Made by a program: the position numbers and the translations under genes. This document shows positions 24,024 through 33,040 of a DNA stretch of 64,000 nt, one piece after another (the first letter of the stretch is position 1; each line of letters begins with the position of its first letter). Source of the DNA: an uncultured archaeon (GTDB lineage Archaea; Thermoplasmatota; Thermoplasmata; Thermoplasmatales; Thermoplasmataceae); assembly GCA_000965745.1 (NCBI GenBank), contig CP009479.1:1622457-1686456 (forward strand). Direction: 5' to 3'. Below the pieces are notes generated by a model, which was not told the DNA's origin, ran no database searches, and was given only the letters and a program-made list of their open reading frames with translations.

Positions 24024-25124
24024 ATGAACAGCAAGCTGGAAGAGTTGGCGAAGAGGTTTGAAAAGGAGCGAAAACCTACATACTACCAGGATTGGGTCAG
24101 GAAGGAGGGGCTGCGCATCATTTCTGGCCATTACATTTACGATCTCAGGGACGTTGAGCTTGACCCCTGGGAAAGAAGGGGAGGTTCAGCAGTTTTCATA
24201 AACCATGAAGATTCCCACAATTCAAATGACTGCTATATCTGCGAAATTCCACCGGAAGGGCAGCTGAAACCACAGAGGCAGCTCTATGAAGAGATGATCT
24301 ACGTCCTGGATGGGCAGGGCGCAACTAGAGTGTGGAATGATGCGGGTGACAAGGTATCTTTCGAATGGCACTCTGGATCCCTTTTTGCCATTCCGCTAAA
24401 TTCATGGCACGAACATTTCAACACATCAGGGAAGAGGCCTGCCAGATTCATTTCCGTCACCAATATGCCGGTCGTCATGAACCTGTTCGAGGATGACGAT
24501 TTTGTCTTTAACACCAAGTTTGATTTCAAGAGCAGATTTTCCGGCCGATCCGACTACTATGATGCAAAAGACCAGCCGGAAGGTTTCTTCCTTGACACTA
24601 ACTTTGTACCGGATGTAAGGACGTTGAAGCTTGTTAATGCAAAGGAGAGAGGAGCCGGCGGAGGTCACATAAGATTTAATCTTGCCAGGGGAACGATGAA
24701 CAGCCATATCTCGGAATACCCTGTGGGGACTTACAAGAAGGCACACAGGCACGGACCGGGTGCACACGTGGTGATTCTCAGCGGCCAGGGGTACACCCTG
24801 ATGTGGCCGGAGGGTGAGGAAATAAAGAAATACCCTTGGAAAGAAGGAAGTATGGTAGTTCCTCCAAACCTGTGGTTCCATCAGCATTTCAATACAGGAC
24901 CACAGCCTGCCAGGTACCTTGCCTTGAAATATGAGGGAACCGCCATAAGGAATGAACTGGGAATACCCAAAGCCTGGATAAGCACCAAGCTTGGTGGTGA
25001 CCAGCTTGACTACTCAGACGAGAGTACCGAGATCAGAAAGATGTTTGAGGAGGAGCTGAGAAATAACAATGTTGAATCAAAAATGGCACCTTTCTATGCA
25101 AAGGAACTGGAGGAGAGCTCCTGA
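24024..25124 (+). CDS. Bicupin protein, degenerate N-terminal metal site
   Basis: A 366-residue protein with two cupin domains. The N-terminal cupin (about 70-145: QLYEEMIYVLDGQGATRV... then NSWHEHFN) keeps a Glu and the last His but lacks the HxH pair. The C-terminal cupin (about 235-305) has HRHGPGAHVVILSGQGYTL and WFHQHFN, a complete metal-binding set. The layout is that of ring-cleaving or hydroxylating dioxygenases, or of gentisate-dioxygenase relatives. A TATA box at about 23993-24000 predicts a leaderless start at ATG 24024. It is followed after 25 bases by the EutA-like gene and is probably co-transcribed with it. Confidence 0.82.
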   Translation: MNSKLEELAKRFEKERKPTYYQDWVRKEGLRIISGHYIYDLRDVELDPWERRGGSAVFINHEDSHNSNDCYICEIPPEGQLKPQRQLYEEMIYVLDGQGATRVWNDAGDKVSFEWHSGSLFAIPLNSWHEHFNTSGKRPARFISVTNMPVVMNLFEDDDFVFNTKFDFKSRFSGRSDYYDAKDQPEGFFLDTNFVPDVRTLKLVNAKERGAGGGHIRFNLARGTMNSHISEYPVGTYKKAHRHGPGAHVVILSGQGYTLMWPEGEEIKKYPWKEGSMVVPPNLWFHQHFNTGPQPARYLALKYEGTAIRNELGIPKAWISTKLGGDQLDYSDESTEIRKMFEEELRNNNVESKMAPFYAKELEESS

Positions 25125-25149
25125 AATTTCATCAGGCTGTGCAACTTAA

Positions 25150-26628
25150 ATGAGCAATGAGGATCCCCCGACATTCGCCATACAGCATGATGAGGGTTGG
25201 GACATAGATTCGGTGAAACTCACCACAATTGGCATAGACATAGGGACTTCCAGCACCATTGTATCTGTGGCCTCCCTTAGCATGAAGAGGATGGCGCGAG
25301 ACCTTTCCAGCCAGTTCACTGTTGTATCGAGGCGCGAGAATCATGGTTCCAGGATAATGTTCACACCCTATACCGGTGACGAACGAATAGACGGAGATGC
25401 TCTTAAAAAGATGATTGATGAATTCTATTCGGAGCATGGTGTCAGGCCTGACGATGTCGACACCGGTGTGGTTATTCTCACGGGCGAAGCTTTGCTGAAG
25501 AAGAACTCTGAAGCGGTTGCCAATATTGTATCTCTTGGAAGGGGCAGGTTCGTGACCATAGCCGCCGGGCACCTGATGGAAGCCACTCTTGCAGCATTCG
25601 GCTCAGGGGCTGTTGAACTCTCAAAGAAAGAGGGAAAACGCATTCTGAATATTGATATTGGCGGTGGAACCACTAAACTCTCAGTTATTGAGAACGGTGA
25701 GATCGAGTCCGTCCAGGCAGTTCGTGTGGGTGGGCACACCATAGTGAGGGGGCCTGATGGAAGAATCACACGCATAGAGGAATCGGGGAAGGCAGTTCTT
25801 GAATGGCTCGGTTATGAATCAAATCCAGGAGATCTGCTGGATGATGGAGCAATGGAAAAAGTGTCAGAATTCCTCGCACACTCCTTATTTGATGCCATTT
25901 TTGACGCAAAGAGTAATGACATAATCCCGGATTTCACACTCACGCCCTTAAGTGCTCCTCCCGGGAAAGATGTTGATGCTTTTGTAGTTTCAGGCGGCGT
26001 GGGTGAACATTTCTACGACCCGGATACCGAAGATTTTGGGGACCTCGGGAAAGGAATTGCCACGGTTCTCAGAAAAAGGCTTTCGGAGAGTGATATCAGC
26101 ATCATGAGGCCGGATCACTGCATCCGGGCAACAGTAATGGGGCTGTCCCAGTACACCGCTCAAATCAGCGGAAGCACAGTCTATGTTTCGGATGAGAATG
26201 CACTTCCGCTCTTCAATATCAGAACGGTCAAAATCGAGGCGGATCTCATCGGAGATATTGACAGTGAAAAGTTGAGGCAGAGAATCAAGGAAAGAACGGA
26301 GATGTTCGAAGTTGATGTTTCAAGCCCGTTTGCTATGTTTTTTCATTGGGATGGAGCCCCCTCCTACAGAAGGCTGAGGGCATTCTGCGAGGGCATAATC
26401 AGGTTCGTCGGCTCAATTGATGAAGGGGCCCCGCCACTTATTCTGATCTTCGATGAGGACGTTGCTTGGATAATCGGAGATATGTTAAAAAGTGAGATGG
26501 GAGTAAGGCGAAAGGTTGTCTGCGTGGATGGAGTTTCCCTTGGAGATCTGGAATTCATAGATATTGGCAGCAAGATATATCCTGCGGGTGTACTTCCCCT
26601 GACGGTAAAATCACTCCTCTTCCATTAA
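25150..26628 (+). CDS. EutA-like reactivating ATPase (HSP70-fold)
   Basis: A 492-residue protein of the EutA family, whose known members reactivate ethanolamine ammonia-lyase by exchanging damaged B12. The actin/HSP70-like fold shows phosphate loops GIDIGTSSTIV and NIDIGGGTTKLSVIENG, and the adenosine-site FVVSGGVGEHFY. Length and motif order fit the family. No eutB, eutC or other B12 mutase is in this window. It is in line with the bicupin gene 25 bases upstream. It may serve another B12 enzyme elsewhere, or act as a chaperone for a metalloenzyme of this island. Confidence 0.82.
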   Translation: MSNEDPPTFAIQHDEGWDIDSVKLTTIGIDIGTSSTIVSVASLSMKRMARDLSSQFTVVSRRENHGSRIMFTPYTGDERIDGDALKKMIDEFYSEHGVRPDDVDTGVVILTGEALLKKNSEAVANIVSLGRGRFVTIAAGHLMEATLAAFGSGAVELSKKEGKRILNIDIGGGTTKLSVIENGEIESVQAVRVGGHTIVRGPDGRITRIEESGKAVLEWLGYESNPGDLLDDGAMEKVSEFLAHSLFDAIFDAKSNDIIPDFTLTPLSAPPGKDVDAFVVSGGVGEHFYDPDTEDFGDLGKGIATVLRKRLSESDISIMRPDHCIRATVMGLSQYTAQISGSTVYVSDENALPLFNIRTVKIEADLIGDIDSEKLRQRIKERTEMFEVDVSSPFAMFFHWDGAPSYRRLRAFCEGIIRFVGSIDEGAPPLILIFDEDVAWIIGDMLKSEMGVRRKVVCVDGVSLGDLEFIDIGSKIYPAGVLPLTVKSLLFH

Positions 26629-26647
26629 TTTCTTTTGAGAATCGAAA

Positions 26648-27871
26648 TCACTGGGCCCCGGCCACTTCCGCTTTATCCCGGGAGTTCTTTTCCTGGAGCT
26701 TGAGGAATGGAAGCAGAAGGGAAGCGGATAGCGTGAAAATAAGCATTATCCAGAAAGAGAAATAGAGGCTTTCCCTGTAGACAAGGAAGCTCGATAACGC
26801 AATGCCCGCTGCTCCGCCCAGAAATTGCCCGACGCCCCACACAATTCCACCCGAAGAGGTTGAAATTTCCTTTGGGACGACCTGATTAAGATAGCCAAGA
26901 AGCGTTGGGAAACCACTGTAGGTGAAAAATGCATAAATGGAGAAGAAGAGTGCATCCAGTATCGCATTTGACCCCGACAGCAGGAGGAGGAAGAAGGCCA
27001 GCCCGGAGAATATAGTCGTCGTGGTAATTGAGAAAAACCCGCCTTTTCTCGTAGTCACAATTCCGAAGATGGTCTGCCCGGCTACTGGTGTTAAAACACC
27101 CATTGTAAAAATGAAAATTCCGAGAAACTGTGAATTTGTAACATTGGCGAGATAGGAAGGCCCATAGGTAGCTACTGCCCTTATAACCATGGCCCTCAGG
27201 AAGACCACAGTCATCAGGGAAAATATGAACACCTTGAAAACTGACATGTGCCCGGAGAGTGATTTCTTCTGCTTCCTGCCCCTTGATCTTGCAACGCCCT
27301 TAATCTTGGGCAATCCAAGGCTGACAAGAACAACAGCGGCGAACGTGAAGCCGAGTGCCCACATTATGAACATGCCCTCTACCAGGCCGAATATTCCGAT
27401 AAGGCCTGCAATTATCAATGGGAATATACCTCTCCCAAAACTTCCAAAAGAACCGTTTATTCCCAATATCATGGGAGTGTTTCTTCCGTATTCGGACCTT
27501 AGTATGCTGGAACCTATAGGGTGGTAGAATGACTGGCCGAAACCAAGAACTGTGACTCCAATTATGATGTAAAGGAATTCCAGGGTTCCATGCTGTACTG
27601 AAAATGCAAAGAAAAGTGCCGCCACTCCATTAAGTGCCAGTCCAAGTGCTATGAGGACACCCTTCCTCTCAAGTTTGTCTGCCAGTATTCCCACAGGGGT
27701 ACTCATCGCGCCGGAAACTATCGGGTTCATTATGGCAAGGACTCCCAGAATTGCCAGATTTGTGGCGGGAAATTCCGTGTAAAGGAAGGTTATCAGTACA
27801 GGATAGAGAAATGTGCTGCCATCGTTGGCAAAATGAGCGAATGATGTGATTCCAAATACTCTTTTTGACAC
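26648..27871 (-). CDS. MFS transporter
   Basis: A 407-residue carrier with about 12 hydrophobic segments. The motif-A-type loop GILADKLERKGVLIALG is between segments 2 and 3, and GQSFYHPIGSSIL follows in segment 4. A basic central loop (ARSRGRKQKKSLSG) divides the halves. The HPIGSS element is common in fosmidomycin-resistance-like and nitrate/organic-acid MFS proteins. It is convergent with the EutA-like gene. Substrate unknown; location suggests an aromatic acid or a pathway product. Confidence 0.85.
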   Translation of the reverse strand: MSKRVFGITSFAHFANDGSTFLYPVLITFLYTEFPATNLAILGVLAIMNPIVSGAMSTPVGILADKLERKGVLIALGLALNGVAALFFAFSVQHGTLEFLYIIIGVTVLGFGQSFYHPIGSSILRSEYGRNTPMILGINGSFGSFGRGIFPLIIAGLIGIFGLVEGMFIMWALGFTFAAVVLVSLGLPKIKGVARSRGRKQKKSLSGHMSVFKVFIFSLMTVVFLRAMVIRAVATYGPSYLANVTNSQFLGIFIFTMGVLTPVAGQTIFGIVTTRKGGFFSITTTTIFSGLAFFLLLLSGSNAILDALFFSIYAFFTYSGFPTLLGYLNQVVPKEISTSSGGIVWGVGQFLGGAAGIALSSFLVYRESLYFSFWIMLIFTLSASLLLPFLKLQEKNSRDKAEVAGAQ

Positions 27872-27975
27872 CTTTACTGACCCGTATTGTTATTTTTGTT
27901 GAATATAATCTGTAAGCGCTGAAACTGTCTATGAATGCTTCCAGAAAATATATCGGGAGAAAGGCCGATATGCAA

Positions 27976-28593
27976 TCAGCTTTTCTGGGCTATTTTGGAA
28001 CTTTCAAGAATTCTCTGGACTTCTGCAGAGTCGATCGTTTTGCCTTCCTGGTATTCGGGAGCATTCTCGATCTGTTCAAGGTCGTTGAGGCCACTGAATC
28101 TGTAAATCCTGTTTATGGCGGAAATTATTCTTAGAGGTTTGGTCTCTGATGAATTGAAGTGCTGATGGATTGTGTTTGGTGGTATGTAGACAACATCTCC
28201 CTGCCTCCAGTCGAACCTTTTCATCTCCCCCTGTGGGACAAATTCATACTTATCGGTTATCTCGACGTCACAGTCAACATGCTCGTCGTATCCCTTTCCT
28301 TCGAGTATGTAGAGGCACTCTTCAGCAAGATGCCTGTGTTTTCCTGACCTGCTGCCAGGAGGTATGATCTGCATGTAGACATCCACGGTCTCCATGAGGG
28401 TATCCATCTGGGAATTGATCATGTGCTTCAATATGCCCTGGGGTGCCAGTTCCCATGGCATTTCGATGGGCTTTACGACTCTCTTTTTTCCTTTGCTGTT
28501 CTCTGGCCTGTCCCTCGACTCATCGAGAAGACCTCTGTAGAAGTTGGCAGTCTGGTTCCCACTGAGCCATGTCTTGCTCTCTCCCCATGCCAT
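27976..28593 (-). CDS. Single-domain cupin (second of a coupled pair)
   Basis: A 205-residue protein with one cupin domain at about 75-160. The metal site is complete: KHRHLAEECLYILEGKGY (His, His, Glu) and NTIHQHFN (last His). Its start codon overlaps the stop of the preceding cupin gene by one base (TAATG), implying stoichiometric translation. Together the two genes look like the separated halves of a bicupin dioxygenase such as those at 24024 and 33041. They are the last genes of the ABC importer operon. The substrate is unknown. Confidence 0.82.
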   Translation of the reverse strand: MAWGESKTWLSGNQTANFYRGLLDESRDRPENSKGKKRVVKPIEMPWELAPQGILKHMINSQMDTLMETVDVYMQIIPPGSRSGKHRHLAEECLYILEGKGYDEHVDCDVEITDKYEFVPQGEMKRFDWRQGDVVYIPPNTIHQHFNSSETKPLRIISAINRIYRFSGLNDLEQIENAPEYQEGKTIDSAEVQRILESSKIAQKS

Positions 28594-29150
28594 TACTCAC
28601 CACCTTCCTGGTCCGGGTCGGCGTCTTCCCTTGGCTCATATCCTACTCCGTTTTCGGTAGGCTCAGTTGGCCTTGGAATAACAGTCTTCTGGAACAGCAT
28701 ATTCATGAACATGTACATTGGCTTGGTCTTTATGACAAGTGCACGAGCCGGTTTCTCAGTATCCGCGTTATTGTGCTGGTGAACGCAATTGTTGGGAACA
28801 ATGGCGACATCCCCCGCCTCCCAGTCATATCTTTCCCCGTCATGTATCTCATAGCCTTTTCCATCCAGTATGTAGAATGATGCCTCATTTACATGGCCAT
28901 GCTTCTGGGATTTCCCTCCGGGAGAATATTCTTCCAGGTGGATGTGAAGTGTTTGGCCAAGCCCGTCAACAGGCTCAATATAATGCTTGCTGAATGTCTG
29001 GGGCCCGTCAACGAATTTGATTTCCTCTGCCCTCCTCACTCTTGGCAAAGACCTAAGTCTTTTGAGTTCTTCCTTAAGATTGTATTCGCCAGATATGGCT
29101 CTCACGAATACTCGGTCCTTCTTGCTGTGATAATGAGATTCAGTTCCCAT
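28593..29150 (-). CDS. Single-domain cupin (first of a coupled pair)
   Basis: A 185-residue protein with a cupin domain at about 70-145. The metal ligands are intact: KHGHVNEASFYILDGKGY and NCVHQHNN. The C-terminus is very acidic (REDADPDQEGGE). It follows the ABC permease gene by about 120 bases on the same strand and is translationally coupled to the next cupin gene. A heteromeric dioxygenase made of both is the simplest idea. An isomerase or a non-catalytic binding protein is also possible. Confidence 0.82.
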   Translation of the reverse strand: MGTESHYHSKKDRVFVRAISGEYNLKEELKRLRSLPRVRRAEEIKFVDGPQTFSKHYIEPVDGLGQTLHIHLEEYSPGGKSQKHGHVNEASFYILDGKGYEIHDGERYDWEAGDVAIVPNNCVHQHNNADTEKPARALVIKTKPMYMFMNMLFQKTVIPRPTEPTENGVGYEPREDADPDQEGGE

Positions 29151-29272
29151 TTATACACCTCCTGAAAAATGAATAGCCAGCTTGCCCATAAATCGGTATT
29201 ATATTCATAATAAATATAGTTATTCTTATTGAGGCATAGCTCAAAAAGAATTTTTTGCTAAAAATATTTAAA

Positions 29273-30043
29273 TTACTCTTTTGCAACATTCCATCTGGTG
29301 AGGTATTTCTCCAACTGCAGCAATGCAAGGTTAATAGCAATACTGATGAGCGCGACTGCCGATACCACCACGTATAATTTTATCGGTTGAATGGTGTTTG
29401 CAAAGTGAGCTGCTAGGTCCCCTACACCCGATGAGCCGGCCCATTCCTCTGCAATCAAGACACCACCCAGCGTGAGGTTGAACGAGAGTCTGGCAGCACT
29501 GAGAATGCTCGGAAATACGTTTGGCAGCATGAGCTTCAGCTGGAGTTGAAGGGAACTGGCACCGAGTGATCTTGAGAGCCTTACGAGATTGGGGTCTACG
29601 TTGCTTACAGTATACATCGTAGTTATGAGTACGGGAAACATTCCGCTGATGAACCCGAAAAAGAACTCATAGCTGAAACCGTATCCAAGCAGGACAGAGA
29701 ACAGTGTCACGAACATTACCCTCGGGATCGAATTAGCAAGGACAAGGTAAGGCTCCAGAACCTTTCTCAGATACAGGACCTCTCCTATTATCATACCCAG
29801 GGCGGCACCTGCCGCTACCGTACTTACAAACGCTGAAAGCACTATCCCCAGGGAATATATGATCTGCGAGTAAATGGAGGGCGTGCCAATAATCGATGCG
29901 AAGTGCGTCACAGTATCAATTGGGGAACTGAGCAGTGGGTGAGGTACTATATTGGCTGAGTAAATGTACTGCCATATAGAAAAGAAGATTGCGAAAGCAA
30001 GTATTTGAAGGCCTACGATAATGGCGGTTTTCCTAATGAGCAT
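29273..30043 (-). CDS. ABC importer permease (NitT/TauT type)
   Basis: A 256-residue inner-membrane permease with about six helices. The EAA-type loop appears as RSLGASSLQLQLKLMLPNVFPSILSAARLSFN, which contacts the ATPase. It resembles SsuC/TauC proteins that import sulfonates, taurine, nitrate or thiamine precursors. It overlaps the preceding permease by 11 bases. The operon order is ATPase, permease, permease, cupin, cupin; the binding protein is probably the one encoded at 34272. Confidence 0.9.
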   Translation of the reverse strand: MLIRKTAIIVGLQILAFAIFFSIWQYIYSANIVPHPLLSSPIDTVTHFASIIGTPSIYSQIIYSLGIVLSAFVSTVAAGAALGMIIGEVLYLRKVLEPYLVLANSIPRVMFVTLFSVLLGYGFSYEFFFGFISGMFPVLITTMYTVSNVDPNLVRLSRSLGASSLQLQLKLMLPNVFPSILSAARLSFNLTLGGVLIAEEWAGSSGVGDLAAHFANTIQPIKLYVVVSAVALISIAINLALLQLEKYLTRWNVAKE

Positions 30044-30815
30044 ATGGCATCACCAACCTCTCAATTATGGCCAAAGCTACCAGTATCCCAGCGACTATCA
30101 ATACCAATATGATTATTACCGAAAACATGAGTCCAGGGTCAAAACTTCCAGAACTTATGCTTATCACACTTCCCAGACCATTCTCTGAAGCGATCACCTC
30201 GGCAAAAATAACGCCGATGATGGAAAAGACGAGAGAGATCCTTATGCCAGCAAGTATGGCGCCAGCCGATGATGGTATCATGACTTTCGAAAATATCTGT
30301 GCGTTCGAAGCACCATAAGACTGCGCCAGCCTGATGTATGACTGCTTGGTCCTTCGTATGCCCGAAGAGACAATTATGATCGAAGGAAAAATTGCAAGAA
30401 ATATTGCAATCGCTATCCTTGATGCTGGGTCAATCCCTAGTGTCAGGTACATAACAGGGTAGAGTATTGGCCCTGGTATTGAATAGAGCACATACACTAT
30501 GGGTTCGTAAGCCTGGCCGATGAGCTTGAAGTAACCGATGGCCATACCGACAAATATCCCCAGGCTCGAGGCAATTGCAAATGCGACGAGTATCTCGAAG
30601 AGGGTAAGCTTGAACGGAACTATGATTCCGTGAGGATAATTCGGATAGCTGCTTGGTGCCCCGAAATATGGCAGGAAAAGTCTGTGAAAAGAGAGAACCG
30701 TCTGGGTGAATCCTGTGAATACGAAGGGATTATCGTACAGGATGTGTGCCAGCTGCCATCCTAATGCAAATACAATGGGCACAGCTATTAAGCCGATGAG
30801 AACCTTAAGCTTCAT
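30033..30815 (-). CDS. ABC importer permease (NitT/TauT type)
   Basis: A 260-residue permease with about six helices and an EAA-like loop RLAQSYGASNAQIFSKVMIPSSAGAILAGIRISL. It is the partner of the permease downstream, so the importer has a heterodimeric membrane part. The gene overlaps the ATPase gene and the next permease gene by 11 bases each, a compact translationally coupled operon. Confidence 0.9.
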   Translation of the reverse strand: MKLKVLIGLIAVPIVFALGWQLAHILYDNPFVFTGFTQTVLSFHRLFLPYFGAPSSYPNYPHGIIVPFKLTLFEILVAFAIASSLGIFVGMAIGYFKLIGQAYEPIVYVLYSIPGPILYPVMYLTLGIDPASRIAIAIFLAIFPSIIIVSSGIRRTKQSYIRLAQSYGASNAQIFSKVMIPSSAGAILAGIRISLVFSIIGVIFAEVIASENGLGSVISISSGSFDPGLMFSVIIILVLIVAGILVALAIIERLVMPYAH

Positions 30816-31602
30816 TGCTTAGCGTCCCCTCTCCGCCCAAATCTGTCATTTTTGCGGACATGTATGACCACAGCTGTCGCCTTATTTCAACCAGCCCCGG
30901 ATCATCGGGATTTCTTGGTTTTTTCACATCAATGTTGATTTCTGCCTTCACCGCAGCCGGTTTGCCGGAAAGCACTATAATCTTGTCGGCAAGATAAGTA
31001 GCCTCTATGAGGCTATGGGTCACAAACAGAATGGTCTTGCCTGTTTCTTTCTGAATCCTGACCAACTCATCCCCAAGGGCAAATCTGCTCTGTTCGTCAA
31101 GTGCCCCGAAAGGCTCATCCATCACCAGGATTTTCGGATCAAGTGTCAAGGCTCTCGCCACGCTTACCCTCTGCTGCATTCCTCCGGAAAGCTGCGAAGG
31201 AAAATAATTCCTGAACTTGGCAATGCCAGTCAGTTCAAGATATTTCATTGCAACTTCCTCTCTTTTGGATTCCTCGACTCCCTTGAGTTCGAGTCCAAAC
31301 TCGACGTTTTGAATGGCTGTTCTCCAAGGGAAAAGGCTTGCGTCCTGGAAGACCATAGTCAGGACATCCGGTTGAGGTCCGGTAACCGATTCACCAACAA
31401 GCGTGATCTCACCTTCATCAGGTTTCTTCAGGCCGCCAACAAGGTCAAGGAACGTAGATTTTCCTATACCGCTTGGTCCAACAATTGTTACGAACTTGCC
31501 CTCTTCCACACTGACAGACAGGTTCTGTAGAACGTGATTTGTTGATCCGTCTGGAGCTTTGAACGATTTAGAGACGTTTTTAACTTCGAGTATTATAGAC
31601 AC
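30805..31602 (-). CDS. ABC importer ATPase (NitT/TauT type)
   Basis: A 265-residue cytoplasmic ATPase. Walker A is GPSGIGKST, the signature is LSGGMQQRVS, Walker B is ILVMDEPFGALD, and the switch His is in VTHSLIEA. The length and motifs fit SsuB/TauB-type subunits. It starts with GTG at 31602 and leads the five-gene operon. Its promoter is A/T-rich DNA at about 31610-31640, just outside the ISL3 element. Confidence 0.93.
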   Translation of the reverse strand: MSIILEVKNVSKSFKAPDGSTNHVLQNLSVSVEEGKFVTIVGPSGIGKSTFLDLVGGLKKPDEGEITLVGESVTGPQPDVLTMVFQDASLFPWRTAIQNVEFGLELKGVEESKREEVAMKYLELTGIAKFRNYFPSQLSGGMQQRVSVARALTLDPKILVMDEPFGALDEQSRFALGDELVRIQKETGKTILFVTHSLIEATYLADKIIVLSGKPAAVKAEINIDVKKPRNPDDPGLVEIRRQLWSYMSAKMTDLGGEGTLSNEA

Positions 31603-31708
31603 TTAACTTCCACATCCTTTGAATATTTTAATAAAAAAAGGTATTAATAATTGTTTGGGTCAAAACATCGTTGGACAGCGACCCAGTACTTTCTGATAAT
31701 AATTATTA

Positions 31709-33009
31709 GGTTCATCCTAGAATTGTGTGGGTATTTTTATCCTTCTTTTCATTATATTTCCCATGCAGGATGCTGAACAGTTGTACTCCGAGCTCTTAGG
31801 GCTCAAGAACCCTTGGAGGGTGAGAGTGTTTCACTTGATTCAAATGACAAGGTTGTTGAAGTCTTCATAGCACACGACAGGGGAGCTAAGCTCCCATGTC
31901 CCGAGTGCAGGAGGGAGTGCATGGTCTACGATCATCTGAGGGAAAGGGTCTGGAGGGATCTTGACAGCATAGGGTTCAAGACATTCATTCATGCCAGATC
32001 ACCAAGGATACAGTGTCCGGAGCATGGCATAAGAGAGGCGGTCATGCCCCTCTCCGAGAAGAGATCAAGGTTCACTCTCAGATTCGAATCAAGATCCATA
32101 AGGATGCTCCAGAACATGGATGTTGAGAATTTCACCCGGGTAATGGACATTTCCTGGAGCCGGGCATGGAACATCATCGATCATGCGGTTAAGAGAGGAC
32201 TGTCAAGGAAAACATCAAGGCCAAGGATCATAGGCGTTGATGACAAATCGTACAGGAAGGGGCACAAGTACATCACGCTGGTGATGGACATGGAGAACAG
32301 CGGTGTTGAGTTCATCTCCATGGACAGGAGGAAATCATCACTCGATGAGTATTACAAAACGATGAGTGATGATGAATTATCTCGCATAGATGCGGTATCA
32401 ATGGACATGTGGGATCCGTACATATCATCCACGCTTGAGCATGTACCACAGGCTCATTCAAAGATCGTCTTCGACAGGTTTCATGTCATGCGCCATGTGA
32501 ATGAAGCGGTTGATGCGGTGAGGAAGGAGGAGAATCGTGAACTGGTGAAGAAGGGTATCATGGACCTCAAAGGATCAAGGTACATATGGCTCTATTCCGG
32601 CGATCGCCTTCCCGAAAGGTACAGGGAGCGGTACAATGAGCTAAGGAATTCAGATCTAAGGACGGGCAAGGCGTACTCCATGAAGGAGAACATAAGGAAC
32701 CTGTGGAATCTCCCCTCAATGGAGGATGCAATGGATTACTGGAAGAGATGGCACTCCTGGATCGTGCACTCCTCGATTGATGCAATGAAGAAGGTGGCGA
32801 AGATGATGCGAATGCACATCGACAAGATACTGAACTATTTCATCCACAGGATAACAAACGCAAAGGCAGAGGGAATCAATTCAAAGATCGCGCTGATAGA
32901 GAAGATGGCGTATGGATTCAGGAACAGAGGCCATCTCAAGACAGCAATATATTTCAAATGCGGAAATCTGGAGCTTTATCCATGAGCCCACACAAAACTA
33001 GGAAGAACC
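31709..33009 (+). mobile_element. ISL3-family insertion sequence with 8-bp target duplication
   Basis: The element is 1301 bp. Its 23-bp terminal inverted repeats match at 20 positions: left 31709-31731 (GGTTCATCCTAG...TGTGTGGG), right 32987-33009 (complement GGTTCTTCCTAG...TGTGTGGG). It is flanked by perfect direct repeats AATTATTA at 31701-31708 and 33010-33017, the 8-bp duplication expected for ISL3. This proves transposition into an A/T-rich spacer between the ABC operon and the cupin gene at 33041. The intact duplication indicates a recent event. Confidence 0.95.
31764..32985 (+). pseudogene. ISL3-family transposase with an early frameshift
   Basis: The main frame (open from 31813, 390 residues) has the ISL3 zinc-finger region CPECRRECMVYDHLRERVWRD...CPEHG. 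The DDE domain follows: GVDDKSYRKGHKYITLVMD, SMDMWDPYI, and the terminal NAKAEGINSKIALIEKMAYGFRN. The family-typical N-terminus (QLYSELLGLKNPW) is encoded from ATG 31764 but in another frame; a +1 shift near 31815-31825 would join them. Either a one-base indel has damaged the gene, or translation starts in the short form, or a frameshift is used. The zinc finger and catalytic core are otherwise whole. Confidence 0.8.
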
Positions 33010-33040
33010 AATTATTATAAGATATAAGTGATCGTATAGC

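Noticed and set aside
31656-31685. TGGGTC ... GACCCA inverted repeat upstream of the ABC operon
   Set aside because: Six-base arms with an 18-base spacer are weak, and no second copy was noticed. Not enough to call an operator.
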